DNA from: Aeromicrobium sp. Root344
GTDB lineage: Bacteria; Actinomycetota; Actinomycetes; Propionibacteriales; Nocardioidaceae
NCBI RefSeq assembly: GCF_001425755.1
Contig: NZ_LMDH01000001.1
Coordinates: 2,533,625 to 2,597,624, forward strand
DNA length: 64,000 nt
Reading direction: 5' to 3'
The position numbers and the translations under genes are program-made. The notes below the pieces were generated by a model. The model saw only the letters and a program-made list of their open reading frames with translations, ran no database searches and was not told the origin of the DNA. Numbering within the stretch: the stretch's first letter is position 1; each line of letters opens with the position of its first letter. Shown here piece by piece: positions 53,229 to 61,156 of this stretch.

Positions 53229-54347
53229 CTAAGACTTGGGCAGGCCGTCCTTGGTGCACAGGCTGCCGATCTGGTCGGTGCGGTCCCGCTTGATGTAGTC
53301 GAACATCTTGGGCGCCCGTTCGGGGTCCCACGTGACCGCGAAGTCCCTGAGCGGCACGGTGCAGTTGAGCCCGTCACCGCCCATCGAGGCCGACAGCGCG
53401 AGGGCGAACTTGAACAGCGCGAGGGGGCTGACGTCGTCGCCGATGCGCAGCGAGCCCGAAGCCCCCTTGGCGACGCTGACGTAGCGGAACGGGTTGATGA
53501 CGGTCCACGGCGACTTGGCCTTGTCGGCGATCGAGCCGAGCACCTCGCGCTGGCTCTGCACGCGCTGGATGTCCTGCGTCGCGTACGAGTGCCGGTTGCG
53601 GGAGTAGGCGAGGGCGACCCGGCCGTCGGCGGTCTGGCAGCCCTTCTGCACGTCGAGCCCCGAGTCCTTGTCCTTGATGCGCTCCTTGGGGCAGATCGTG
53701 ACACCGCCGAGGGAGTCGACGACCTTGACGAGACCGCCGAAGCCGACCTCGACGTAGTCGTCGACGCGGATCCCGGTGTTCTTCTCGATCGTGCGCACGA
53801 GCAGCTTGGGACCGCCGTAGGCGTACGCGGCATTGATCTTGGTGCGGCCGTAGCCGGGGATGTCGACGAGCGAGTCGCGGGGGAGCGACATCAGGATGCT
53901 CGGCCCGCTGCCGGTGTGGAGCAGCATGATCGTGTCGGTGCGGCCGCGGCCGCCGGTGTCGCCGCCGGTCGCGAGCTCCTTCTGCTCCGCCTTGGTGAGT
54001 CCGCGGCGGCTGTCGGAGCCGACCAGCAGGTAGGTCGTGCCGGGCTGCTCGGCGGGACGGCCCGAGGCGGGGGAGGCGTCGACCTTCTCGATCTGGCCCC
54101 AGGCCCACCACGGCACGGCGACCAGGAACACGACCCACGCGAGCACGAGGATGCCGAAGATCCGACGGCCGTTGTGACGCTTCCTGGGCTTGCGCGGGCC
54201 GCTGGGCGGCTCGTCGCCGACGCGGCGTCCAGGTGGCGGCAGGTTGGGCGGGGGGAGGTCGGAGGCGGCCTCGCGGGGCACCGGGCGGGTCGGCTTGTCC
54301 TCGCCGTACAACCACCCGTACTCGCCGTCGGGGCGCTGGTCTGACAT
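53229..54347 (-). CDS. LytR-CpsA-Psr (LCP) family protein, first of three
   Basis: A 372-residue membrane-anchored phosphotransferase that would attach teichoic acid-like or arabinogalactan polymer to peptidoglycan. A Pro-rich cytoplasmic tail (1-60) and one helix (about 64-86) precede the LCP domain with TTYLLVGSDSRRGLT, RTDTIMLLHTGSGPSILMSLPRDSLVDIPGYGRTKINAAYAYGG and YSRNRHSYATQDIQRVQSQREVL. The ATG at 54347 is 6 bases inside a longer frame. It is a different LCP lineage from the two that follow on the other strand, from which it is divergent. Confidence 0.9.
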   Translation of the reverse strand: MSDQRPDGEYGWLYGEDKPTRPVPREAASDLPPPNLPPPGRRVGDEPPSGPRKPRKRHNGRRIFGILVLAWVVFLVAVPWWAWGQIEKVDASPASGRPAEQPGTTYLLVGSDSRRGLTKAEQKELATGGDTGGRGRTDTIMLLHTGSGPSILMSLPRDSLVDIPGYGRTKINAAYAYGGPKLLVRTIEKNTGIRVDDYVEVGFGGLVKVVDSLGGVTICPKERIKDKDSGLDVQKGCQTADGRVALAYSRNRHSYATQDIQRVQSQREVLGSIADKAKSPWTVINPFRYVSVAKGASGSLRIGDDVSPLALFKFALALSASMGGDGLNCTVPLRDFAVTWDPERAPKMFDYIKRDRTDQIGSLCTKDGLPKS

Positions 54348-54504
54348 GAGCACGACCGTACCTGACCTCGGCTCATGCGCCCGGCAGCCGCTCGTGCCCT
54401 GCCTTCGAAATTCCGGGCCACCTCCGGCGCGCCCTCAACCTCAACTCGAGAGTTTGTGTGGATACTGAGAATCGCCTCAGCCTCTTCCCCCACGTGAGGA
54501 CACC

Positions 54505-55938
54505 ATGTCTGACGTTCGCTCGAGCGTGATGGGTGGGTCGTACGCCCGCCCGGCCGACACCTCTGCTCGCATCCAGTTCCGCCGCGCCCTGACCCTCACG
54601 GCGATGACCCTCGTCATGCCCGGCTCGGCCCAGCTCGTGATGGGCAACAAGCGGATCGGCCGCATCGCCGTGCGCGTGTGGCTCGGCTTCCTCCTCGTGG
54701 GTGCCGTGATCCTGTTCCTCGCGATGAACTCCCGCAAGCAGCTGTTCTCGCTGGCGATCGAGTCGCCGCTGCTGCCGGTCGGCCGCTGGATCCTGATCGC
54801 CGGTGCCGTCGCCTGGGTCGCCCTGATCGTCGACGCGTGGCGCCTGGGGCGTCCCCTCGAGCTGCGCCGCAAGCACCGGCTCTGGATGACCGGGATCAAC
54901 GGCGTCCTGTGCTTCGTGACCGCCGGTGCGCTGTTCTTCGCGGCCCATCTCGTCGCGGTCCAGACCTCGTTCGTCAACAGCGTCTTCGTCGCCGACACCG
55001 TCTCCAAGCCGCAGCACGGGCGCTACAACGTCCTGCTCCTCGGTGGCGACTCCGGCCCCGAACGCAGCGGCCTGCGCCCCGACTCGCTGACCGTCGCAAG
55101 CATCGACAAGGACACCGGACGCACCGTCCTGATCGGCCTGCCGCGCAACCTGCAGAACGTGCCGTTCCCCAAGGGCTCGGTCATGGCGAAGGCGTTCCCG
55201 CAAGGCTTCAACGGCGAGGGCCAGTACCTCAACGCGATCAACACCTGGGCCAACGACCATGCGTCGCTGTTCAAGGAGAAGAACCCCGGGCTCAAGGCCA
55301 CGATGGGCGCCGTCGAGGAGATCACCGGGCTCAAGCTCAACTACTACGCGATGGTCAACATGCACGGGTTCTCCAAGCTCGTCAACGCCGTCGGCGGCGT
55401 ACGCGTGAACGTGCAGCAGCGGACCGCGATCGGCGGGATCGGCTCCCCGATCCGTGGCTGGATCGAGGCCGGCGAGCAGAAGCTGACCGGTGACCAGGCG
55501 CTCTGGTACTCCCGCAGCCGGGTCCAGAACGACGACTTCTCGCGCATGGGCCGGCAGAAGTGCGTCATGAACGCGATGCTGCACCAGCTCAGCCCGCAGA
55601 AGGTGCTGTTCAACGTCGAGAAGATCGCCAGCTCCAGCAAGGCGCTGCTGACGACCAACATCCCCAAGTCCGACCTCGACGAGTTCGTCGACCTGGCCCT
55701 CAAGGCCAAGACCCAGAAGGTCTCGACCGTCTCGCTGGTGCCCCCGGTGATCTACACCGGCAACCCCGACTTCGCCAAGGTCCGGCGCCTCATCGACCGG
55801 GCGATCGACCGGGCCGAGGGCCGCTCGTCGGTGCCGAGTGGCCTCACCAAGGCGAAGCTCTCGATCCCCAAGGTCAGCGACGGCGCCAAGGATCCGCGCA
55901 TGGCCAACCAGAGCTCGGACCTCGGCGCAGCCTGCTGA
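54505..55938 (+). CDS. LCP family protein with multi-helix N-terminus, second of three
   Basis: A 477-residue paralogue. Three hydrophobic segments in the first 150 residues (about 50-75, 88-110 and 122-150) give it a multi-pass anchor, unlike the usual single helix. The LCP domain follows, with YNVLLLGGDSGPERSGLRPDSLTVASIDKDTGRTVLIGLPRNLQNVPFPKG and ALWYSRSRVQNDDFSRMGRQKCVM, including the conserved Asp and Arg residues that bind pyrophosphate and Mg. It ends MANQSSDLGAAC, with a C-terminal Cys shared with its neighbour. GAGGACACC precedes the ATG. Confidence 0.9.
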   Translation: MSDVRSSVMGGSYARPADTSARIQFRRALTLTAMTLVMPGSAQLVMGNKRIGRIAVRVWLGFLLVGAVILFLAMNSRKQLFSLAIESPLLPVGRWILIAGAVAWVALIVDAWRLGRPLELRRKHRLWMTGINGVLCFVTAGALFFAAHLVAVQTSFVNSVFVADTVSKPQHGRYNVLLLGGDSGPERSGLRPDSLTVASIDKDTGRTVLIGLPRNLQNVPFPKGSVMAKAFPQGFNGEGQYLNAINTWANDHASLFKEKNPGLKATMGAVEEITGLKLNYYAMVNMHGFSKLVNAVGGVRVNVQQRTAIGGIGSPIRGWIEAGEQKLTGDQALWYSRSRVQNDDFSRMGRQKCVMNAMLHQLSPQKVLFNVEKIASSSKALLTTNIPKSDLDEFVDLALKAKTQKVSTVSLVPPVIYTGNPDFAKVRRLIDRAIDRAEGRSSVPSGLTKAKLSIPKVSDGAKDPRMANQSSDLGAAC

Positions 55939-56048
55939 CCGAGGCTCGCGGCGACCTGAGTTGTCGCTGAGATCACTGACGCGATGTCACGGAAGCCGGG
56001 GGTGTCAGTGATAATGGATGCTTCGTCGGCCACACCGTAAGGGATCTC

Positions 56049-57452
56049 ATGTCGCACCGCGCGAGTCTCTTGGGCCGCGGCTACCAGGACAACCATCTGG
56101 ACTCGCCGCGCGTCCGTTTCCGGCGCGCCCTGCTGCTGTGCTTCATGACGGTCGTCGTCCCCGGCTCCGGGCACATCGCGGTGGGCAAGCGCGCGGTCGG
56201 CTGGTTCGCCCTCACGATGTGGCTGGGTGCCATCGGCGGCGGCGGCTACCTGCTCTGGAAGTACCGCACCGACCGCGCCACGGTGCTCAGCTGGTTCACC
56301 GACACCGACGTCCTGCTCCTGGCCCGGGCGGGCATCGTCGCCGTCGCGGTGCTCTGGGTCATCCTGTTCATCGACGCCTGGCGCCTCGCGTCGCCGTTCC
56401 GGCTCAACTTCATGCGCGCCGCGCTCATCACGGTGCTCAACCTCGCGATCATCGGCGGCGTCGCGGGCTCCACCGCGTACGCCTCGCAGCTCATCAAGGT
56501 CTCGCGCGACACCGTCAAGGTCGTGTTCAAGGCGACCAAGACGTCCGAGCCGCTCAAGGGCCGCTACAACATCCTGCTGCTGGGCTCTGACGCGCGCGCC
56601 GACCGCACCGGCATCCGGCCCGACTCCATGACGGTGGCCAGCATCGACGCCAACACCGGCAAGGTCGTGCTGGTCTCGCTGCCCCGCAACCTGCAGAACG
56701 TGCCGTTCTCCCCGGGTTCGCCGATGCTCAAGGTTTATCCCAACGGCTACAACTGTGGCCCGACCTGCCTGCTCAACGCCGTGCACACCGCCGCGCAGAA
56801 CCGCACCGACCTCTATCCGCACGCCAAGGACCCGGGGCTCGACGCGACCATTGACGCGATCCAAGGCGTCACGAACCTCAAGATCAACTACTACGTCATG
56901 ATCAACCTCAACGGCTTCAAGGGCCTGGTCAACGCCGTCGGCGGCGTCACGATGGACGTCAAGACCCGCATCGCGATGTTCGGCCACGACGACGCCTGGA
57001 AGAACACCTACATCGAGCCGGGCAAGCAGAAGCTCGATGGCCAACAGGCGCTCTGGTACGCCCGCAGCCGCGTGCAGTCCGACGACTACACGCGCATGGG
57101 CCGGCAGAAGTGCCTGATGGCCGCCATGGTCAGCCAGCTCAGCCCCCAGACGGTCCTGCTCAACGCCACCAAGATCGCCAAGTCCGGCAAGCAGCTGCTC
57201 AGCACCAACATCCCGGCCAAGGAGCTCGGCCAGTTCGCCGACCTCGCCCTGAAGGCACGCGGACAGAAGATCCGCACGGTGTCGGTCGTACCGCCACGGT
57301 TCAGCACCGTGACGCCCGACTTCCCGGCGATCCAGGCCGCGATCCAGAAGGCGATCGACAAGTCGGAGTCGACCGTCGCGCCGACCAAGAAGCCCAAGGA
57401 CGACTCGGGCAACGCGGCCAACCAGACCGACGACCTCCAAGCCGCCTGCTAG
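56049..57452 (+). CDS. LCP family protein with multi-helix N-terminus, third of three
   Basis: A 467-residue close paralogue of the previous gene, in the same layout: hydrophobic segments around 32-48, 55-75 and 115-135, then the LCP domain with YNILLLGSDARADRTGIRPDSMTVASIDANTGKVVLVSLPRNLQNVPFSPGS and ALWYARSRVQSDDYTRMGRQKCLM. It ends AANQTDDLQAAC. The two probably arose by tandem duplication. A TGATAAT -10-like sequence at 56009-56015 and an AAGGGATCTC ribosome site precede the ATG, so it can be transcribed alone. The 125 bp after it hold a weak GCTCCCG/CGGGAGC hairpin. Confidence 0.9.
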   Translation: MSHRASLLGRGYQDNHLDSPRVRFRRALLLCFMTVVVPGSGHIAVGKRAVGWFALTMWLGAIGGGGYLLWKYRTDRATVLSWFTDTDVLLLARAGIVAVAVLWVILFIDAWRLASPFRLNFMRAALITVLNLAIIGGVAGSTAYASQLIKVSRDTVKVVFKATKTSEPLKGRYNILLLGSDARADRTGIRPDSMTVASIDANTGKVVLVSLPRNLQNVPFSPGSPMLKVYPNGYNCGPTCLLNAVHTAAQNRTDLYPHAKDPGLDATIDAIQGVTNLKINYYVMINLNGFKGLVNAVGGVTMDVKTRIAMFGHDDAWKNTYIEPGKQKLDGQQALWYARSRVQSDDYTRMGRQKCLMAAMVSQLSPQTVLLNATKIAKSGKQLLSTNIPAKELGQFADLALKARGQKIRTVSVVPPRFSTVTPDFPAIQAAIQKAIDKSESTVAPTKKPKDDSGNAANQTDDLQAAC

Positions 57453-57577
57453 GCCCAGCCATCTCCTAGCGGGATGACCAGCCAGTCCGGAAAGTCGTCT
57501 TCCCGGTTCACCAGGAGGAACGTCAGAGCAGCTCCCGCGCTCGCTCCACAGTCACATGGTGAACTCCGGGAGCGAAG

Positions 57578-58366
57578 CTACTTGTCCTGTGCCTCGTTGT
57601 AGGCGTCGATGACCTCTTCGGGATCGCCGTCCATCACGAGCGTGCCCTGGTCGAGCCAGATGACCCGGCTGCAGGTGTCCAGGATCGACTGCATCGAGTG
57701 GCTGACGAGGAACACCGTGCCGGCGTTGTCGCGAATCTCGCGGATGCGCGCCTCGCTGCGCGCCCGGAACTTGCGGTCACCGACCGCCAGGGCCTCGTCG
57801 ACGATCAGGATGTCGTGCGTCTGGACGCTGGCGAGGGCGAACTTGAGGCGCGCCGTCATGCCCGAGGAGTAGGCCCGCATCGGCAGGTCGATGAACTTCT
57901 CCAAGCCGGAGAACGCGACGATGTCGTCGAAGTTGGCCTCGATCTCGTCCATCGAGAAGCCCATCGCCAGACCACCGAGGATGATGTTGCGCTCGCCGGA
58001 CAGGTCCTTCATCAACGCCGCGCCGACGCCCAACAGGCTGGGTCGCGACGAGGCGTATATCGCGCCGCGGCTGGTCGGGGTGAGGCCGACGATCGCCCGC
58101 ATCAGGGTCGACTTGCCCGAACCGTTGGTGCCGATGACGCCGATGCTGTCCTGCTCGTACGCCGTGAACGACACGCCCTTGAGCGCGTGGACCGTGCGCA
58201 TCTGCTTGCCGCGGCCGCGCAGCACCTTGGAGCGGCGGTCGGCGGCGGTGGGGCGCTTGCCGGTCGCGAACACCTTGTACTCGACATGCACGTCGTCGAC
58301 GATCACGACGGGCTTGCGGTCCTTGGGGGGCTGCGGAGCCTGGACCTGGGTCTCGTCAGTCGACAC
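57578..58366 (-). CDS. ABC polysaccharide exporter ATPase (TagH/Wzt-like)
   Basis: A 262-residue ATPase that would power export of a lipid-linked wall polymer. Walker A is GTNGSGKST near 103, the signature region is YSSGMTARLKFALASVQTHDILIVDEALAVGD with the Walker B, and the H-switch is LVSHSM. The N-terminus carries an extra VEYKVFATGKRPTAADRRSKVLRGRG segment typical of TagH. The GTG at 58366 has GGAGAGG upstream and lies inside the last codons of the permease gene, so the pair is coupled. Its target polymer is probably the one handled by the neighbouring LCP ligases. Confidence 0.9.
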   Translation of the reverse strand: MSTDETQVQAPQPPKDRKPVVIVDDVHVEYKVFATGKRPTAADRRSKVLRGRGKQMRTVHALKGVSFTAYEQDSIGVIGTNGSGKSTLMRAIVGLTPTSRGAIYASSRPSLLGVGAALMKDLSGERNIILGGLAMGFSMDEIEANFDDIVAFSGLEKFIDLPMRAYSSGMTARLKFALASVQTHDILIVDEALAVGDRKFRARSEARIREIRDNAGTVFLVSHSMQSILDTCSRVIWLDQGTLVMDGDPEEVIDAYNEAQDK

Positions 58367-59231
58367 GGCCGTACCTCTCCTCGGCGCGCCAGAAGAACCA
58401 GACACCGAACGCGAACAGGCCGAGCGACCAGGTGCCGGCGAACAGCCAGTAGCGCTCGTCGATCGTGTAGGAGTCGCCGGCGAGGAGCGCAGAGCGCGCC
58501 AGGCTGAGGAACTCGTGGATCGGCTGGAAGTCGCTGATCTTGATGATGGTGGGGTGACCCTTGTGCCCGTCGCGAGGGCCGAACCGTTCCTCGACGCTGA
58601 AGAAGATCCCGGTCGTGTAGAAGAAGAACCGGGTCAGGAACGGCAGGAAGTTGTTGAGGTCGCGCCAGTGCGCGGCGAGCCGGGCGGTGACGAGCGCGAG
58701 CCCGCAGCTGAACACGAAGTAGAGCGCGAAGATCGGGACGATCAGCAGCCAGTGCAGCTGCGGCCGGTTGCCGCTGGCGAGCAGGAACACCAGCATGATG
58801 CCCACGGTCGGCAGGAACTGCAGGAAGCGCTGCGTCACGGCGGCCAGCGGCAGCACCATGCGCGGGAACGCGAGGCTCTGCACCAACGAGGCGTTGTTGG
58901 TGATCGACTTGCCGCCTGCGGTCCAGGACTGGGCGAAGAACTCGAACACGAAGACGCCGATGAGCAGGAACTCGACGAAGTGCGGGGGCCGGGTGTTGCT
59001 GGGGAGCAGCAGGCCGAAGATCAGGCCGTAGACCAAGGCGTTGAGCAACGGCTTGAGGATGACCCACAGCATGCCGAGCGAGTTCTGCTGGTTCTCCGAC
59101 TCGATCTTGAACCGGGCCATCGAGTAGATGAAGGTCCGTCGCCGCCAGACATCCGCGACGTAGTCGCGAAGTGGTGGGCGGCCGCCGACCTTGTGAAGGC
59201 CCAGGCGCGCCGCGTCCTCGGCAGTTGTCAT
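58356..59231 (-). CDS. ABC polysaccharide exporter permease (TagG/Wzm-like)
   Basis: A 291-residue ABC-2 permease with about six helices. The N-terminal amphipathic segment DVWRRRTFIYSMARFKIESENQQNSLGMLW and the later EFLLIGVFVFEFFAQSWTAGG are characteristic. It forms the channel with the ATPase gene that follows, overlapping it by 11 bases. The C-terminal helices end before a basic tail. The unit reads away from the LCP genes, convergent with them. Confidence 0.9.
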   Translation of the reverse strand: MTTAEDAARLGLHKVGGRPPLRDYVADVWRRRTFIYSMARFKIESENQQNSLGMLWVILKPLLNALVYGLIFGLLLPSNTRPPHFVEFLLIGVFVFEFFAQSWTAGGKSITNNASLVQSLAFPRMVLPLAAVTQRFLQFLPTVGIMLVFLLASGNRPQLHWLLIVPIFALYFVFSCGLALVTARLAAHWRDLNNFLPFLTRFFFYTTGIFFSVEERFGPRDGHKGHPTIIKISDFQPIHEFLSLARSALLAGDSYTIDERYWLFAGTWSLGLFAFGVWFFWRAEERYGRVD

Positions 59232-59313
59232 CCGTGTGATGTCCCTACTGTTCAGGCATTCGGAGGTGCCTGACGACCTGCCGTCGAGGCATCGTCGAGT
59301 GTAATGGATCGAC

Positions 59314-59979
59314 CTACCGGGTCTCGGCGCCCTCCTGCGCGCCCACGCGTGAGATCTGCTCCGGTGTGGCAGACGCCACGATCACGAGGGAGCCACCACC
59401 GAGGCAGGCGGCTGCGATGAGCTCGGCGTCTCGCCGAATCGTGCCCGGCGCGACCAGCCGCCGAGCGCCGTCAGGAACGACTGAGGCGAGCAGCTCGGCG
59501 TGCGTGCTCGTCACCCCGTCGAGGTCGAGCGCGACCGTGGACGGCTCCGGGGGATCGAGTGCCAGGAAGTGGTCGCCGTGGCCGGGCACCTCGGCGCCGA
59601 GGTCCAGGAAACCGTCGGGCGGCTGCGGGAAGCGGCCGCCGAGGGGTCTCAGCGACGCGGCGACGCGGTGGGGCTCCTCCGCCACGAGATCGGGACCGCT
59701 GAGGCCGACGTCGGCGGTGTGGTCGACGACCGCCGCACCGATGTTCCATGCCGACAGGATCCAGACCGTCGTGAGCCAGTGGCTCGGCAGCCCGACACGG
59801 ATGCGCGTCCCGGGGCCGGCGTCGAGGTCGTCGACGAGGAAGTTGCTGGTCTTGGCGACCCAGTTGGCCGTCGTCGTCGTGCTGAGCTCGACGCGTTCGC
59901 CGGTCGCCATGTCGTAGTAGGTCACGAGAGGCTGCGACGGATCGGCCGAGGTCCGCAGGAGCTGGTCGAGGGTTCTCAC
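59314..59979 (-). CDS. TIGR03089 family protein
   Basis: A 221-residue protein of the actinobacterial family TIGR03089, shaped like the N-terminal part of an acyl-CoA synthetase/AMP-binding enzyme (TTANWVAKTSNFLVDDLDAGPGTRIRVGLPSHWLTTVWILSAWNIGA) but lacking the adenylation motifs. Function is unknown. It is coupled to the following CofD-like gene by a four-base overlap, which suggests that the two act together. Confidence 0.83.
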   Translation of the reverse strand: MRTLDQLLRTSADPSQPLVTYYDMATGERVELSTTTTANWVAKTSNFLVDDLDAGPGTRIRVGLPSHWLTTVWILSAWNIGAAVVDHTADVGLSGPDLVAEEPHRVAASLRPLGGRFPQPPDGFLDLGAEVPGHGDHFLALDPPEPSTVALDLDGVTSTHAELLASVVPDGARRLVAPGTIRRDAELIAAACLGGGSLVIVASATPEQISRVGAQEGAETR

Positions 59980-60749
59980 GCCGCCACCACCTTGCGTGCT
60001 GCTTCGAGCACGGCGCCGGCGCCGGCGTCGGCGGGCACGGGCACCGGCCGGCCCGGATCGGTCTCGCGCAGACCCGCAACGCGTACGAGCCCGGCCGGCG
60101 CGGTGTCGGCATGGTCGACGACCAGCACCGGCAGGTCATCGTTCACCAGGTCGCGGAAGCCAGGCGTACGCAGGACCGGATCGATCGCGAGCGTACGGCT
60201 CGACGGGCCGAGCACGAGCGCGTCGCAGTCGAGCAGCGCCGTGGAGACGGCTGCGGAGACCGAGATCTGGTCGGCGATCAGGAGCAGCTGCGTCGGTTCG
60301 TGGGACGAAGGATCGGCGAGGTACTCGTCGACCGGGATCGCACGAGGCTCGTCCGAGCCGACCACGACGCGGAACTCGGCACGGTCGTCGCACACCGGCA
60401 GCAGGCGGTAGGGGAGTGCGGCACGCAGACCGGCGGCGATCGTCGCGTCGGTGAGGGTGGTGCCGGTCAGGACGAGCTCGGTGCGGACGAGCCGCGCGGC
60501 CACGGCCTGGTCGCTGGCCCGTTGCCAGGTCGGCGTGTAGCCGACCGACTCGAGGGCGTCGGCGACGGCGTACGTCGGGTCGACCGACACCAGCAGGCCG
60601 TCGAGGTCAGGACTCGCCTGGAGCCCGGCCGAGACGTGCCCGCGAACCGTGGGAGCGACGACGGTCAGCTCGTCGTCGGGCCCGAGGAGGCCACCGAGGG
60701 TGCGGGCGAAGGGGGCGCCGTCGGCGCCGATGACCAGCAGGATGCGCAT
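59976..60749 (-). CDS. divergent CofD/FbiA-like protein
   Basis: A 257-residue protein whose order of segments follows 2-phospho-L-lactate transferase (CofD/FbiA), the enzyme that builds the F420 side chain: MRILLVIGADGAPFARTLGGLLG, AGLQASPDLDGLLVSV, AVAARLVRTELVLTGTTLTD, LPVCDDRAEFRVVV and ALVLGPSSRTLAIDPVLRTPGFRDLV. But the glycine loop (GGVGGA in CofD) reads GADGAP and the NTGDD motif reads APTVRG, so GTP and substrate binding look altered. The start at 60749 is set by the first conserved residues. It sits next to whiB, as fbiA does in mycobacteria. It may be a repurposed or inactive homologue; assignment by eye. Confidence 0.65.
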   Translation of the reverse strand: MRILLVIGADGAPFARTLGGLLGPDDELTVVAPTVRGHVSAGLQASPDLDGLLVSVDPTYAVADALESVGYTPTWQRASDQAVAARLVRTELVLTGTTLTDATIAAGLRAALPYRLLPVCDDRAEFRVVVGSDEPRAIPVDEYLADPSSHEPTQLLLIADQISVSAAVSTALLDCDALVLGPSSRTLAIDPVLRTPGFRDLVNDDLPVLVVDHADTAPAGLVRVAGLRETDPGRPVPVPADAGAGAVLEAARKVVAA

Positions 60750-60828
60750 CCGGCCATTCTGTCTTGCCTGTTCAGGCGTCCGGCACGGGGGCGACACGCC
60801 GGGGATTTCATGAATCTTGCCATTCGGC

Positions 60829-60858
60829 TTGACTTGTGACAGGTGACAGGACTGTAAT
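60829..60858 (+). promoter_or_regulatory. whiB promoter
   Basis: TTGACT (60829-60834), an 18-bp spacer, then TGTAAT (60853-60858). The next ATG begins 8 bases later, so the transcript would start at or just before it and be leaderless. The spacing and hexamers are close to a vegetative sigma site. Confidence 0.6.
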
Positions 60859-60865
60859 TCCATGT

Positions 60866-61120
60866 ATGTCATTCGATCTGGGTCTGCCGCAGGAGCTCGA
60901 TGAGGAACTCATGTGGCAAGAGCGCGCGCTGTGCGCTCAGACGGACCCCGAGGCATTCTTCCCTGAGAAGGGCGGATCCACACGTGAGGCCAAGCGAGTG
61001 TGCCTGACGTGCGACGTCCGTGGAGAGTGCCTCGAGTACGCCCTGGCACATGATGAGCGGTTCGGCATCTGGGGCGGTCTGTCCGAGCGTGAGCGTCGCA
61101 AGCTGAAGAAGCGGGCCTAA
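60866..61120 (+). CDS. whiB2: WhiB family transcriptional regulator (WhiB2-like)
   Basis: An 84-residue iron-sulphur regulator. The four cluster ligands are C23, C46, C49 and C55 (ALC...CLTCDVRGEC), followed by the GIWGGLSERER turn and a basic tail KLKKRA. The segment AQTDPEAFFPEKGGSTREAK closely resembles mycobacterial WhiB2/WhmD, which takes part in cell division and septation. The ATG at 60866 follows a good promoter directly. Divergent from the CofD-like gene by 116 bp, as whiB2 and fbiA are neighbours in mycobacteria. Confidence 0.93.
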   Translation: MSFDLGLPQELDEELMWQERALCAQTDPEAFFPEKGGSTREAKRVCLTCDVRGECLEYALAHDERFGIWGGLSERERRKLKKRA

Positions 61121-61156
61121 GACTCCCGCTTTCCTCGTCCACTAGGGTTGACCCTC

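Noticed and set aside
57480..57590. GCTCCCG/CGGGAGC as a terminator after the third LCP gene
   Set aside because: The loop is nearly 40 bases and the stem only 7 bp, too weak to call.
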